A stretch of 64,000 nt of DNA from Nostoc sp. NIES-4103 (GCF_002368335.1 NZ_AP018288.1:7680389-7744388), one strand, 5' to 3'; shown: positions 33,403 to 46,600, counted from the first letter of the stretch. Numbers and translations: made by a program. Notes: generated by a model not told the origin, from the sequence alone.

Positions 33403-34748
33403 ATTGAGGTTTTATCCTTGAGTGCAATTTGAACTTTTACCTCTAGATTGGTTAATTTAGCGACTTTGCGGCTGCTATTAGGATCTAAACGAATTTTAAC
33501 TTCTACTACTCTGGCATCAATAGCTGCGGTAGGGTCAGTATCAAGGACATCCTTCTTACGAATTTGTAAGCCAATTTCATCAACGACTCCCTTAGCTTCT
33601 CCTACAAAAGCACTGCTGGTTACTATAGCCTTCTGTCCCAAGCGCAAATTATTGACATCACTTTCATATATTTCAGCAACTGCATACATTTGATCAGTTT
33701 GTCCGACTTCTACAATTCCATCACTGCTAGCGCTCTCACCTGCTTTAGTGTGAATTAGTAACACTTGTCCATCAATGGGTGTGCGAATGTAAGCCAGATT
33801 CAACAAAGCTTGTGCTTCCTCAGTTTCGGCGATCGCACTCTCTAGTTCGGATTGAGCTACCATGATGTCTGTAGGGCGAATTTCAGCAACACTTTCTAGG
33901 GTCGCCTCTGTTTCTGCTTGTTGAGCTTGCAGAGTATTTTGTGTACGCCGCAAATTAGCTTGGGCTTCCTTGATTTGGGCACGACTGCTATCTAGTATCT
34001 GTTGTAAAGTAGCTTTGGCTTCGTTGACACTTTTGGAAGCTGTCTCTGCGGCTAAACACTTGGTATCACGTTCAGATGTAGCGATCGCCCCTGCTTGAAA
34101 TAATGTTTGATAACGCCTACACTCTGTTTGGGCATTGCGCCATTGAGCTATTAAACGTTTAACTGCGGCTTGTTGAGTGTCTCTTTCTCCTTGAAAATCA
34201 GCCTCTAACCTTTGAATTGTTGCTTTCTGTAAAGTAATTTGCCCTTGTAATTCAGCTTTTAAATTTATAATTTTGGCTTTTTGAGCATTAATATTTCCTA
34301 TTTTTGCACCTGCTTGGACTTGGGCTAGTTTAGCTTTGGCTAGCTGGACGTTTTTTTTGGACTTTTTAAGAGCGGCCTGAAGGCGATCATGATTATCCAA
34401 AATTGCAATCACCTGTTCACGCTTAACCCAGTCTCCTTGTTTTACCAACAGTTTAGCTACACGAGTTCCACCATTTCCACCTGGGAGTGCTGTTGGAGCT
34501 GATAATTTTATCACTTCTCCATGAGGTTCCAAACGACCTAAAGCTGTGATCAATGTAGGCTTTAAAAGGGCAACTGAGGTAGCACCTTTTGAGGCTTGCA
34601 TGGTAGATTGTTTGTTAATTAAGCTGTATACAACAACTACACCACTCACAAGTGTGAAAGTAAAAAAAGTAGCGATCGCCCAAATATTGAAACCTCTTTG
34701 ACCTTTCTGGTACGTCTTAACCTCCGATGTAGATTCTTTAGTCTGCAT
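33399..34748 (-). CDS. devB: DevB-type membrane-fusion protein
   Basis: 449 residues, HlyD family. An N-terminal anchor (FTLVSGVVVVYSLIN) leads to the lipoyl half-motif (ALGRLEPHGEVIKLSAP, VKQGDWVKREQVIAIL), a very long coiled-coil hairpin (residues about 130-310, rich in Ala, Gln, Lys), then the second lipoyl half (AYIRTPIDGQVLLIH) and beta domain. It spans the periplasm from the DevC permease to a TolC-like outer-membrane channel (HgdD in Anabaena). Translationally coupled to devC (ATGA). One of several DevB paralogues usual in Nostoc. No NtcA box of the form GTA-N8-TAC is visible in the 230 bp upstream. Confidence 0.88.
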   Translation of the reverse strand: MQTKESTSEVKTYQKGQRGFNIWAIATFFTFTLVSGVVVVYSLINKQSTMQASKGATSVALLKPTLITALGRLEPHGEVIKLSAPTALPGGNGGTRVAKLLVKQGDWVKREQVIAILDNHDRLQAALKKSKKNVQLAKAKLAQVQAGAKIGNINAQKAKIINLKAELQGQITLQKATIQRLEADFQGERDTQQAAVKRLIAQWRNAQTECRRYQTLFQAGAIATSERDTKCLAAETASKSVNEAKATLQQILDSSRAQIKEAQANLRRTQNTLQAQQAETEATLESVAEIRPTDIMVAQSELESAIAETEEAQALLNLAYIRTPIDGQVLLIHTKAGESASSDGIVEVGQTDQMYAVAEIYESDVNNLRLGQKAIVTSSAFVGEAKGVVDEIGLQIRKKDVLDTDPTAAIDARVVEVKIRLDPNSSRKVAKLTNLEVKVQIALKDKTSI

Positions 34749-34979
34749 ATAAATTAATCCTTCGATACATCCTGAGGCTATTATTTAACTGAATCCAATA
34801 TCCTCAATCTAAAGTTCTCAAATCAAACCCCAGATTGATCCGCAACAAATCAAAATTCACTAAACGTTCAGCTGATGTACCTAGAATTTCTGATAGTTCC
34901 TAAACTCATGTCCTTTTACCAGATTGTAACTCTTAGTTTTGCAGAAAATATACATAATACTATTACTTAGAAGTGATTT

Positions 34980-35465
34980 TTAGACACGTTGCCAAGTCAG
35001 ATGAAAAGACACGTTTCCGGCAGGAGGTGAAATTAGTATAAGCTTATCTCCAGAGAATTCAAAAGTCCGTTCCAAGTCTGTACCAGTCCAATCTGGAACT
35101 AAACTCACTTCAACATGGTGAATAACTTTATTATCGATAATTTCATATTTACCACTGTAAGAAATGTAGTTTCTTGCCGCCTGAAAATATCTCAAAATTG
35201 CTTTTACATATTTTAATATATCTCCTATTAGATGCGGTTTTAAGGCCACGTTTCTAAATTTTTGCATTTCTGCTATCGACATTTCCAGATTCAGGCGATT
35301 ATTTGTCATAATCGAGGCCGACATATAGCCATCTTGGGTATAGATTATATAGCCAACAGGACTTTTACCAAATGGGTAGTCAATTTTTTCTGAACCTATA
35401 GATTGAAAATCAATCAGCTTCCAAGTTCCTACAAAATCATTTTTTGAAACTATATTTTTCACCAT
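34980..35465 (-). CDS. Lipocalin-like domain protein
   Basis: 161 residues with no signal peptide. NDFVGTWKLIDFQSIG, PVGYIIYTQDGYMSASIMT, YISYSGKYEI, HHVEVSLVPDWTGTDLERTF and GDKLILISPP follow the strand order of the lipocalin-like family PF13924, whose start is F-x-G-T-W-x-L. Members often occur near polyketide clusters and may bind or process small hydrophobic molecules. It lies between the devBC pair and a DUF2358 gene, 2.2 kb before the PKS cluster, on the other strand. A link to the cluster is possible but not shown. Confidence 0.8.
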   Translation of the reverse strand: MVKNIVSKNDFVGTWKLIDFQSIGSEKIDYPFGKSPVGYIIYTQDGYMSASIMTNNRLNLEMSIAEMQKFRNVALKPHLIGDILKYVKAILRYFQAARNYISYSGKYEIIDNKVIHHVEVSLVPDWTGTDLERTFEFSGDKLILISPPAGNVSFHLTWQRV

Positions 35466-35648
35466 TATTTATTAATTCTGTTAATTTATTCTTGATGATT
35501 TACCAAAAATGAGGCAAATAATTTAGATACAGATACCTGAGAGCTACACAAACAATATTTTGCTATTGACGTAGATAGTCCAATAAGGAGCGATCGCTGC
35601 TACAAAGAAGACTTATAAGCTTTAATCGCAACTAACACAATTGAGGAG

Positions 35649-36038
35649 CTATGTTAACTGGAAAAGCTGCTTCAAAACATCAGCGGCTGGTATATCCCAA
35701 TAATCAATATGCTTAACAATTAGCCCATCCTCATTTAATTCTGCTTCACTACGCCCTGGTATATTAATCCGAGGTTGCCATGGAAATGGAGCAGTCCAAC
35801 TAAGCAACCATTGAGTTTTGATTGTGTTTCCAGACTGAGTAAGTTCCAGGAGATTGAGTTTTACATCAATTAATCCAGCAGTAATCAAACCAATCATTTG
35901 CTTATACATTTCAACGCCTTGAAACTTATTAAAAGGATCTTCAAAATAGAAATCCTCTGCGTATATGCTGTAGTTCTGGTCGTTGGGAAATTTTTCGTAA
36001 TCTTGTTTGAGAATAGAAACAGTATCTAATCTTTGCAT
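35649..36038 (-). CDS. DUF2358 protein (SnoaL/NTF2-like fold)
   Basis: 129 residues from the ATG at 36038 (MQRLDTVSILKQDYEKFP). A frame 12 codons longer exists but lacks family sequence. NYSIYAEDFYFEDPFNKFQGVEMYKQ, NTIKTQWLLSWTAPFPWQP and LNEDGLIVKHIDYWDIP match the cyanobacterial/plant DUF2358 family, which has the NTF2-like cone. Biochemical function unknown. It may share a transcript with the lipocalin-like gene. Confidence 0.82.
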   Translation of the reverse strand: MQRLDTVSILKQDYEKFPNDQNYSIYAEDFYFEDPFNKFQGVEMYKQMIGLITAGLIDVKLNLLELTQSGNTIKTQWLLSWTAPFPWQPRINIPGRSEAELNEDGLIVKHIDYWDIPAADVLKQLFQLT

Positions 36039-36186
36039 TTTTTGACCTATGACTTGAAAGCTTAAAGATTGCACATCTCCAAAATGAGATTACAGGTTTT
36101 GTCTCTTGATATCTCTTTGTTCAATAGTTACTATTTTACCTTGGAAATTAACTATCTAACTTCCAAGGAATAATATATATTACCTG

Positions 36187-36807
36187 CTATTCAGAGATTT
36201 TTTCAAAGTACTTGCGCTTCATTTTTAAACCTACACCACAAATACCAACTGTTAAAAATCCTAAAATGGAAGTAGGCTCAGGTACACGTGTAAATTTCAC
36301 TGAGAAAACATCACTTACATTTCCTGTAGACACAATATTGTTCAACTCTACTCCTCCTAAATTCACAGCATACTCTAGCGGACTGCCAGCAGATGATGTA
36401 TTGCCACCCCAACTTATAATAGAGGTTACTTGATTATCAGCAGAGTTACCCACCCATGTTCCACTGTTATCATCCGGGATGATACCACTTAAAATTTTAT
36501 CTACAGGAACACTGAAAGAAGACCCTGTAAAATCGACTAATTCTACGGGACGGGGAGAAAATGGAACATCAGAAGAGTTTAGTTTAACTGAATTGAGAGT
36601 CAATTTTACTAAATCATCGTTCGTATAGTTATTGTCTGCTTGCCAGTCATCTCGCAGTTCTATAAAACCGTCAAACTCCACATCAGGGCTTAAAAAAGCT
36701 TTCATGGTGAGATTTACCGCATGAGCTGGTCTAGCTTGTACTACAGCACAACTAATAGCAGCTGTAAAAATAGCTACACGAGAAACTTTTTTCAGAAGTG
36801 GCATCAT
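36187..36807 (-). CDS. PEP-CTERM sorting-domain protein
   Basis: 206 residues. The signal peptide (VSRVAIFTAAISCAVVQARPAHA) and a C-terminal VPEPTSILGFLTVGICGVGL followed by KMKRKYFEK identify an exosortase substrate. The middle is a beta-rich stretch (FLSPDVEFDGFIELRD; NYTNDDLVKLTLNSVKL) without a named domain. It is exported and anchored or released at the surface. Alone, divergent from the PKS cluster. Confidence 0.82.
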   Translation of the reverse strand: MMPLLKKVSRVAIFTAAISCAVVQARPAHAVNLTMKAFLSPDVEFDGFIELRDDWQADNNYTNDDLVKLTLNSVKLNSSDVPFSPRPVELVDFTGSSFSVPVDKILSGIIPDDNSGTWVGNSADNQVTSIISWGGNTSSAGSPLEYAVNLGGVELNNIVSTGNVSDVFSVKFTRVPEPTSILGFLTVGICGVGLKMKRKYFEKISE

Positions 36808-37687
36808 AAGCTTTTACTCTCTGTAAATTGAGAACATCATACAGTTACTTTCCACACAATATTAAATCATAGTTAGTTAAAAAAAAGAGCAAATTACCTT
36901 AAAAAAGAGCTTTACACCAAAAAAACAAGTAAAACTCAAGCAGGCACAACTTATTTAATAACTTTATCAATGAATTACGAAAAAATGATTTTTCAAAAAG
37001 CTGTCTAACTTTATTTTAAGTAGTCTCGTTTAATATATGTAATAAAAAATACAGATTTTAAGAACAGTTAGTAAAGTTAAAAAAAAACTAGAATCTCTAC
37101 TGAGAGAGTGTAATTAAAAGCTTGTTATTGCAAAAATCTTTAGAAATCAAATCACAATTTCGTCAACTAAGTTACTTATCTTTAATAGTATATTTTGTTA
37201 CTGATCAGTTTGCACTTATGCAAAAAAAAGGTGTTAAGTATTTTTGAAAAACAAAATTTTACAGACAAAGTTTTTAATTTAATGAGTTTGTTGCTTGACC
37301 TTTAGCATTTGACCAGGGTAATCTAATTTCAGTTGGGATTTATGAAGTAAATATTAAAAAGTAAGGCTATTGTGTGTAACCCTTGCTGTTACTGCATAAA
37401 TCATAGCTAACCAAGCAGAAAAAGAGCTTTATACACCTAAAACTTGATAGAGTTTCCGTAGTTAAATATAGTGCGTTATTCCATATTAAATAATTTGGTT
37501 TCACTATCATGTTTTGCCAGTTAAACAGTCTATTTAACCATTAGTAATATGACGACAATTAGTTCAAATATTTTTGGGCGACGCTGAGAATATATTGCTA
37601 TTAAGGGTTGAATCCTAGTCAAAAGCTATATCAACAATCACTAACCTCACAACATGGTTGAGGTAAAATATCGTAACTAACATACAT
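36808..37687. other. Long AT-rich upstream region of the PKS/NRPS cluster
   Basis: An 880-bp spacer between the PEP-CTERM gene (minus) and the first megasynthase (plus). It holds no open frame of note. A weak promoter, TTGACC (37295-37300) with TAATCT (37319-37324, 18 bp apart), lies 363 bp before the start codon. The string AAAAAGAGCTTTA-ACACC occurs near 36905 and 37420 and a shorter form near 36882, possible regulator sites. All are weak. Confidence 0.4.
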
Positions 37688-40600
37688 ATGGAAAGCAAAA
37701 AGAATATTCACTCATTGGAAAGATGGAAAGATGGAATTGCTATCATTGGGATGGCTTGTCGTTTTCCAGGAGCTAACGACTACAATCAGTTTTGGCAAAA
37801 TTTAGAGCAGGGAGTAGATAGTGTAACTGAGATTCCTGCTGAGAGATGGCAACTGAATAATTTTTATTCTCCACTGCTTCAACAACCTAATAAAAGTATT
37901 AGTAAATGGGGTGGATTTGTTCAAGAAGTGGATCAGTTCGATGCTTCATTTTTTGGTATTTCTCCTCGTGAAGCTATCCGAATAGACCCTCAGCAAAGGT
38001 TAATGCTTGAGTTGAGTTGGTTATGTTTGGAAGATGCTGGATATTCACCACCAGAATTATCAGGTAGTTCCATAGGTGTTTTTATTGGGGCTTGTAGTTA
38101 TGACTCAATCTTGACATTGAATGAGGGCGAAATTGACGTACATAGTGGAACAGGCAGCTGGACTACTATGATTCCAAATCGAATTTCCGCTTATTTTAAT
38201 TTTTCTGGCCCAAGTCTTTCTGTTGATACAGCTTGCTCAAGTTCTTTAGTCGCTATTCATCAAGCTATAAATGCTTTGAAAGAAGAGGAATGTGACCAAG
38301 CATTAGTGGGTGGGATTAGTGTCTTGTTGTCGCCAACAACATACATCCAAATGAGTCAACAGAATATGTTGTCTCCCACAGGAAAATGCCGAACCTTCGA
38401 CAGTGGGGCTGATGGTTATGTGCGTGGAGAAGGGGCAGGGGTAATTTTATTAAAACCCTTAGAGAAAGCTATTCAAGATCAAGATCATATTCATGGTGTA
38501 ATCAAAGGGAGTGCTGTTAATCATGGTGGAAAAGCCAGAACATTAACATCTCCCAATATTTATGCTCAAGCTAAAGTAATTCGTGCTGCTCATCAAAAAG
38601 CTGGCATTGCTCCTAATACTATTTCTTACATCGAAACTCACGGAACTGGTACTCCTTTAGGAGATCCAATAGAAATTAATGGTCTTAAAAGAGCTTTTAG
38701 ACAAAAGGAAGCAGAAGGAGAGTATGAACCAACTCAATCCAAGCACTCTTATTGTGGTCTAGGAACAGTAAAAACTAATATAGGGCATTTAGAAGGTGCT
38801 GCGGGGATTGCAGGGGTAATTAAAGTTCTGTTAGCAATGAAACATCGAAAATTACCCAAGCTACTTAACTTTGAACAATTAAATCCACATATTAAGTTAG
38901 AGGGTAGTCCATTCTATATTGTCTTAGAAAATCAGAACTGGGAGCAAATTAAAACACAAAAAGGTGAAATCATCCCACGACGCAGTGGAGTAAGTGCTTT
39001 TGGTATTGGTGGTACCAATGCTCATATGGTGTTGGAAGAAGCACCAATACAATTCAAAGTTCAAAAATCAAAAATCAAAAATGAAAACTGTATAGAACGG
39101 CCATTACAACTACTAACGCTATCAGCAAAAACAGAAACAGCACTGCAAGAGTTAGTCAGCAAATATCACAAATATCTGACAACTGACACACAAACACAAC
39201 TAACAGACATCTGTTACACAGCTAACACAGGACGTGCCCAGTTTAATCACCGAGTAGCAGTAATTGCAAGTGATAAACAAGAACTAGCAGAAAAACTGCA
39301 TCAATACCAAAATAAACAACAATTAACAGGAGTAACATCAGGACAAATCAAAAGCAGTGCTAGCCCAACAAAAATCGCATTTTTGTTTACAGGTCAAGGT
39401 TCACAGTATGTGAACATGGGAAGACAACTGTATCAAACCCAAGCAGTATTTCGTGCAGCCATAGACCAATGTCAGCAAATATTGAGTAATCAACTAGAAT
39501 ATCCTCTACAAGAAATACTCTATCCATCAACAGACCAAGCACAAAGTTCATCGCTAATTAATCAAACAGCCTATACCCAAGTCGCACTGTTTGCACTAGA
39601 GTATGCTCTAGCGCAGTTGTGGCAATCATGGGGAATCAAACCAGATGTGGTAGTCGGTCACAGCGTCGGTGAATACGTAGCCGCAACCATCGCCGGAATA
39701 ATCAGTTTAGAAGATGGTCTCAAACTAATTGCCGCCAGAGGCTCATTGATGCAAAAGTTGAGTGCTGATGGCGAAATGGTAGCAGTGATGGCATCAGCAC
39801 AACAAGTGCAACCACTGCTTCTTGAGCACCAAAACACAGTTTCCATCGCCGCAATTAACGCACCACAAAGCATAGTCATATCCGGGGAAAAGACCGCAAT
39901 AGCAAAAGTTTGTCAGCAGTTAGAATCTCTTGGTATCAAAACAAAACGCTTGCAAGTATCTCATGGGTTTCATTCGCCATTGATGAAGCCGATGTTAGCA
40001 GAGTTTGAAGTTATTGCCACTTCAATCACCTATCATCAACCGCAAATCCCGGTAATATCTAACCTGACTGGAGAGATTGCAGATGAACGTATCACGACGG
40101 CCCAATATTGGCTAGACCATGTACTTGCGCCGGTGATGTTTGCCCAAAGTATGCAGACTTTATCAACTTTTGGTTGTGAGGTGTTTTTAGAGGTAGGGCC
40201 ACAACCGCATTTGTTGAGTATGGGACGGCAATGTTTGCCGCAACAACAAGCTGTGTGGTTGGCTTCGATGCGTGCTGGGGTTTGTGAGTGGCATGTGATG
40301 CTTATCTGTTTGGCACAGTTATATGTGCTGGGTGTGGCTATTGACTGGTCGGGATTTGAGCGCGATTATCTGCGTCAAAAGGTGGTTTTGCCTACTTATC
40401 CTTTTCAACGTCAACGTTACTGGATTGAAATTAAAAATAGAAGATCTAAAGAACAATGCCTATTGAGGGGAATCGTTCTCCATCCTCTGCTTGGTCAAAA
40501 ACTTTATTTAGCAGGTTTAGATAAACAATATCGTTTTGAATCTTTCATTGCTGAAGATGAGCCAGCTTACCTCAGCCATCATAGGGTGTTTGATAAAGCC

Positions 40601-43600
40601 GTGTTCCCGACAACCGCGTACCTAGAAATGGCTTTAGCGGCAGGGCTGGATCGACTTGGTACTTCTGATCTGGTGGTAGAAGATTTAGTAATTGGACGAG
40701 GTTTGATTTTACCAACAGGGGAAATCAAAACAGTCCAGACAATTCTTACTCTCATAGAAAAAGATAGCTACCAATTTCAAATATTCACTCAGCAGCAACA
40801 GGAAAACCAAGATGAAGTTCCTTGGATACTTCATGCTGAAGGTAAAATCCGACCCGACAAAACAAACAAAACTTTTGCAACTGAAGATTTAGAAAAATAC
40901 AAAGTAGAGTGTACTCAGCCTGTAGAAGTCAAACGACATTATCAACAAAGCCGGCAACGAGGTATTGACTACGGCGTTAGTTTCCAAGGAATTGAACAGT
41001 TGTGGTCGGGTGCAAATCAGGCATTGGGTAAGATTAAGTTGCCTTCTGAACTGGTAGGAGAAGCCTCAGACTATCAGCTACATCCAGCTTTGCTAGATGC
41101 GGCGTTGCAGGTCATCAATCATGCACTACCAGAAATAGATAGCAATCAAACTTATTTACCAGTAAGAATCGACCAGTTTAAAGTATATTGTCCTCCCAAA
41201 CTGAATTTGTGGGCGATCGCATCAGTAACTACATCCCAGGTCAAAAATCGAGACAGCCTAACTACCCAAGTAACTTTGGTCAATGATGAAGGAGAAATCG
41301 TTGCCACAATCACAGGCTTACAAGTTAAACGAGCTACTCCTCAAACCTTGCTCCAGACTGAATCTGAATCCATCACTAATTGGCTGTATGAAGTAGAATG
41401 GAAAGCCAAAACCCGTTTTGGCCGTCTGCTACCTCCTGATTATTTACTCAGTCCCGTAGAAGTAGAGCAAAAATTAAGTCACTCCTCAACAGAATTAGTA
41501 GCCTCAGCAGATTTAAACAGTTACAAAGAAATCGCAACTCAGTTAGAAGAATTAAGTGCCGAGTATGTGATTCAGGCATTTTTGCAATTAGGCTGGCAAT
41601 TCCCACTAGGAGCAGTCTTCTCTACAGATTTTGCAGTTACAAGCTTAGGCATAGTTCCCAGCCACAAAAGACTATGCCATAGAATGCTCCAGATACTAGC
41701 AGAAGTGGGGATTTTACAAGCAGATCAGCAGCAGTGGCAAGTTTTAGAAACTTTAAAAGCAGTTAACCCAGAATCGAAAACCCAGACCTTACTTAGTCAA
41801 CATCCAAATGCAATCACCGAGTTGACTTTACTACACCGTTGTGCGTCTCAACTCCAACGAGTGTTACAAGGAGCAATCGACCCAGTACAACTAGTATTCC
41901 CCGAAGGAGATTTAACAACTGCAACTCAACTCTATCAAGAATCCCCGGTAGCCAAAGTAATGAACACTTTGGTACAAAAAGTTATTACTCAAGCCAGTGA
42001 AAATTTACCACAACACCGAGGGATACGGTTGTTAGAAATTGGTGCCGGTACTGGAGGTACCACCAGCTATATTCTGCCTCATCTAAATCCCAGCCAAACG
42101 GAATATGTGTTTACAGATATTGGCGTATTATTTACTACAAAAGCCCAAGAGAAATTCTCGGACTATCCGTTTGTCAGCTATCAAGCCCTAGATATAGAGG
42201 CAGACCCCGCAACCCAAGGGTTTAAATCACACCAGTATGATGTGATTATTGCTGCCAACGTGCTTCATGCCACAGCTAATTTGACTCAAACTATGAACCA
42301 TGTGCGGCAATTATTAGCACCAGGAGGGTTATTGCTGTTGGTGGAAGGAACAGTCCGTCAACGATGGTTAGATTTGATTTTTGGATTGTTAGAAGGTTGG
42401 TGGAAATTTAGCGACTGGGAATTACGACCAGACTATCCTTTATTGAGTAGAACCAAGTGGCAGCAATTGCTCAATCAAACTGGTTTTAGGCAAGTGGTCG
42501 CTCTACCAAAACTTGACAAAATGGGAGAAGCCTTATCGCAGCAAACAGTAATTCTTGCTCAAGCGGATGCAAATCAGGCAGATTTCTCATTATCTTGGGA
42601 CACAAATTGGTTAATTTTGGCAGATGAACAGGGAATTGCTCAAACATTAGCCACTCAACTGCGTTCTGTAGGAGCAGTGTGTACGTTAATATTTGTCGGC
42701 AAGGAATATCAACAACTCTCACCAACGGAATTTACACTCAATCCAGAACATCCAGAAGAATTTCAGCAACTGATAGCACAAATTACAACTCACTCACCGA
42801 ATTTATACGGTGTGGTGCAATGCTGGACTCTGGAAACAGGAATTAGTCAAACAATCACTGGTGAAGAGTTACAGAGCTTAACAAAACTAGGGTGTGGCAC
42901 CACATTATCTCTAGTCCAAGCTTTAGTTAAAGGAAAATTATCGCAACCACCACGGTTATGGTTAGTGACCCAAGGAGCGCAACCAGTTCCAGATAGTATT
43001 CCTGTAATATCTGGAGTAGCGCAATCCTCATTGTGGGGGATGGGAAAAGTCATCGATTTAGAACACCCAGAACTTAAATGTGTACGGATTGATTTAGACC
43101 CAAATCAAACTGTAGAGAAAAAAGGCTTAGCACTGTGGTCAGAAATTTGGTCGGAAGATAAAGAAGATCAAGTAGCTTTGCGAGAGGATTGGCGTTATGT
43201 AGCACGTTTAGTTAGTAGTCGCCTTCGACAACAGACTCTTGACCAACAACAGCAAATGCCCACACAGCCATTCCGGCTGACAGTAACACAAAGAGGTACT
43301 TTAGATAATTTAATCCTCCAACCAACAACTAGATACTCTCCAAGACCAGATGAAGTAGAAATTCAAGTCAGAGCAACAGGACTCAATTTCCTTGATGTGG
43401 TAGCTGCATTAGGCTTGATTCCCAAGGAAGTAGATGGAGTATCCCAACAGCACCTGTTAGAGATGGATAGTTTCGGTAGGGAATGCGCTGGGGAAATAGT
43501 AGCTGTGGGAGAAAGAGTAACCGGGTTGAAAGTGGGAGACTCTGTAATTGCGATGGCTGATGGTAGTTTCAGCCAATATGTTATTGTTAATGCCCAGTTT

Positions 43601-46600
43601 GTAACTCTCAAACCAGATAATCTCAGCTTTGAGGAAGCTGCATCAATTCCGGTGAATTTCTTAACTGCCTATTATGCTTTACACCATGTAGCGCAGATTT
43701 CGGCAGGCGATCGCATTTTAATCCATGCGGCAGCTGGCGGTACAGGAATGGCAGCAGTCCAAATAGCTAAGCTTGCTGGGGCCGAAGTGTTCGCCACCGC
43801 CAGTCCACCCAAATGGGAAGCCCTACGCAAAATGGGTGTCAAACACATCATGAATTCCCGCAACGTGGATTTTGCTGAGCAAGTGATGGAAATCACTCAC
43901 GATGAAGGCGTAAATGTTGTATTCAACTCTTTGACATCAGGAGACTTTATCACCAAGAGTCTATCAGTAGTTAGCCCCCAAGGTCGGTTTGTGGAAATTG
44001 GCAAGCGAGGAGTTTGGGACTCCAGCCAAGTAGCACAAGTGAGACCGGATGTGTCTTATTGGGTGGTCGATTTAGTTAGAGAATCTCAAAAGCAACCAGA
44101 GTTAATTCAATTAATGTTACAAGAATTGCTCAGTAAATTCTCTAGTGGCTTACTACAACCACCGTTATTGAAGATTTTTGCGATCGCAGATGCCATCAGC
44201 GCCTTCCGTTACATGCAACAAGCCAAACATATCGGCAAAATTGTAGTCACTCAAACAGCACAACCAACTCATACCATCACATCAACACCTCTGAAGTTCC
44301 GGGAAGATGGGACTTACTTAATTACAGGCGGACTGGGAGGTTTGGGACTATTAGTGGCACGCTGGATGGTAGAACAGGGAGCTAAGCATTTAGTTTTAGT
44401 TAGCCGCCGTCCACCTGATGATGCTGCTGCAAGTAAATTAGCTCAGTTAAGAGCAGCCGGAACCCAAGTCATAGTTGCACAAGCAGATGTATCAGAATAT
44501 ACAGAAATTACAAGGGTATTAAATGACATTAAACAGTCAACTCCCCCACTAGCAGGCATAATTCACTCAGTTGGAGTGTTGTCAGATGGAGTGTTGCAAA
44601 ATCAGAGTTGGTCTAGTTTTGAGCAAGTGATGGCTCCGAAAGTTCAGGGAGCTTGGTATTTACATCAATTGACCAAAAATCAGCCATTAGACTTTTTTGT
44701 AATGTTCTCTTCGGCAGCATCTTTGTTGGGTTCACCTGGTCAAGGAAACCATTCAGCAGCTAATGCTTTTCTTGATGGTTTAGCCCATTATCGCAAAGCA
44801 ATGGGACTGTCTGGTTTAAGTATTCATTGGGGTGCAGTTGCTGAAATTGGAGAAGCAGCCGAGCGAGGTGCAGATATTAGAGCGCAACAAAGTGGCATGG
44901 GTGCGATCGCTCCCGACCAGGTAATTAAAGCTCTAGAACTGATCTTGAGTAATACTGCCACAGAAGTTGGGGTAGTACCTATTGATTGGTCAGCATGGCA
45001 AGACAAAGTTGTAAAATGGCCATTCCTAGCAGAGTGGGAAAATGCTACTTCGACAACGGTTACTCAAAACGAGCAGCTTCTAGAAAAGCTCAAGCGCATT
45101 CAAGGTAATGAACGAGAAAACATCCTCATAACTTATCTCCAAAACGAAATCGCTCAAGTCTTAGGCATGAAAACTGCTGAGATCGATGCTAAGCAGCCAC
45201 TCAACTTAATGGGAATTGACTCTTTAATGGCTGTGGAATTACGCAACCGAATTAAAACCAAATTAGAAGCAGACGTTCCCATTACGAAATTTATCGAAGG
45301 CGACAGCATTGTTAACCTCTCCGCAGACATTAGCCAACAACTTAGTCAAAGCGAACAAACTCTATCAGAAACTTCTCTACCAACTCTTGTTACGAAGCCT
45401 GACCAACGTTATCAACCTTTCCCCCTCAATGAAATCCAGCAAGCTTACTGGCTAGGTCGTCAACAAATCTTTGACTTGGGTAATATAGCAACCCATATTT
45501 ATATAGAAGTAGATTGTGAAAACTTAGATCTGGAGCGCCTCAACCAAGCTTGGCAAAAATTAATCGTACACCATGATATGCTGCGGATGGTAGTAGCTGC
45601 AGACGCTCAACAACAAGTTCTTCAGCAAGTACCTACCTACGAAATTAAAGTTTTGGATTTGACTGTTGAGCCTTTGCAAACGATTACTTCCAAACTAGAA
45701 ATAATTCGTGAGCAAATGTCTCACGAGATTTTACCAGCAAACCAGTGGCCTTTGTTTAACATTAAAGCTACTCGTTTAAATCAACGAATCCGGTTACATA
45801 TCAGCCTTGATTTATTAATTGCTGATGCCTGGAGTATCTATTTGATATTTACTCAATGGATGCAGTTGTATAAAGCTCCAGAAAGTTCACTACCAACGTT
45901 AGAATTATCATTTCGAGACTATGTATTAGGGGAATTAGCTCTCAAAGATACCCCACAATATCAGCGTTGTCAGAAATATTGGTTTGACCGTCTTGATAGC
46001 TTACCACCTGCGCCAGAAATTCCTTTGAGTCAACCGATTTCTGCAATTACCCAACCTCGGTTCCAACGTCGCAGTGCTAAATTGTCTCAAACTCATTGGC
46101 AGCAATTACAGCAAAAAGCTCGTCAGGCAAATTTAACTCCTTCTGGGTTGTTGTTAACTGCTTTTGCTGACATCTTAAATCTTTGGAGTAAATCTCCTAA
46201 ATTTACTATCAATCTCACCCTATTTAATCGGCTTCCCATACATCCTCAAGTTAACCAGTTAGTGGGAGATTTTACCTCTTTAATTTTGCTGGAGGTAGAT
46301 AACTCAGCCGCAACATCATTTATAAATCGCGCTCAAAAACTGCAAAAGCAACTTTGGCAAGATTTAGAGCATAACTATGTAAGTGCAGTAGAAGTTCAAA
46401 GAGAACTCCGGCGGCGCGGACGTAGCCAACCAATGGGAGTAGTCTTTACCAGCACTTTAGGGTTAGGTTCTTTGGCTAGTGAAGATTTAGGAGAAGGATT
46501 TGGTCTTAAGCAATTAGGAGAGATGGTTTATAGTGTTGCTCAAACTCCTCAAGTTTGGCTTGATCATCAAGTGTTAGAGGAGAAAGGAGCATTAGTGCTA

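Noticed and set aside
34749..34979. NtcA site upstream of devB
   Set aside because: No GTA-N8-TAC was found in the 231-bp spacer; weaker half-sites are not enough.
39658..39879. Minus-strand frames inside the megasynthase genes (for example 39658-39879 and its twin at 50774-50995)
   Set aside because: They are reverse shadows of the AT domain; their repetition only reflects the AT duplication.
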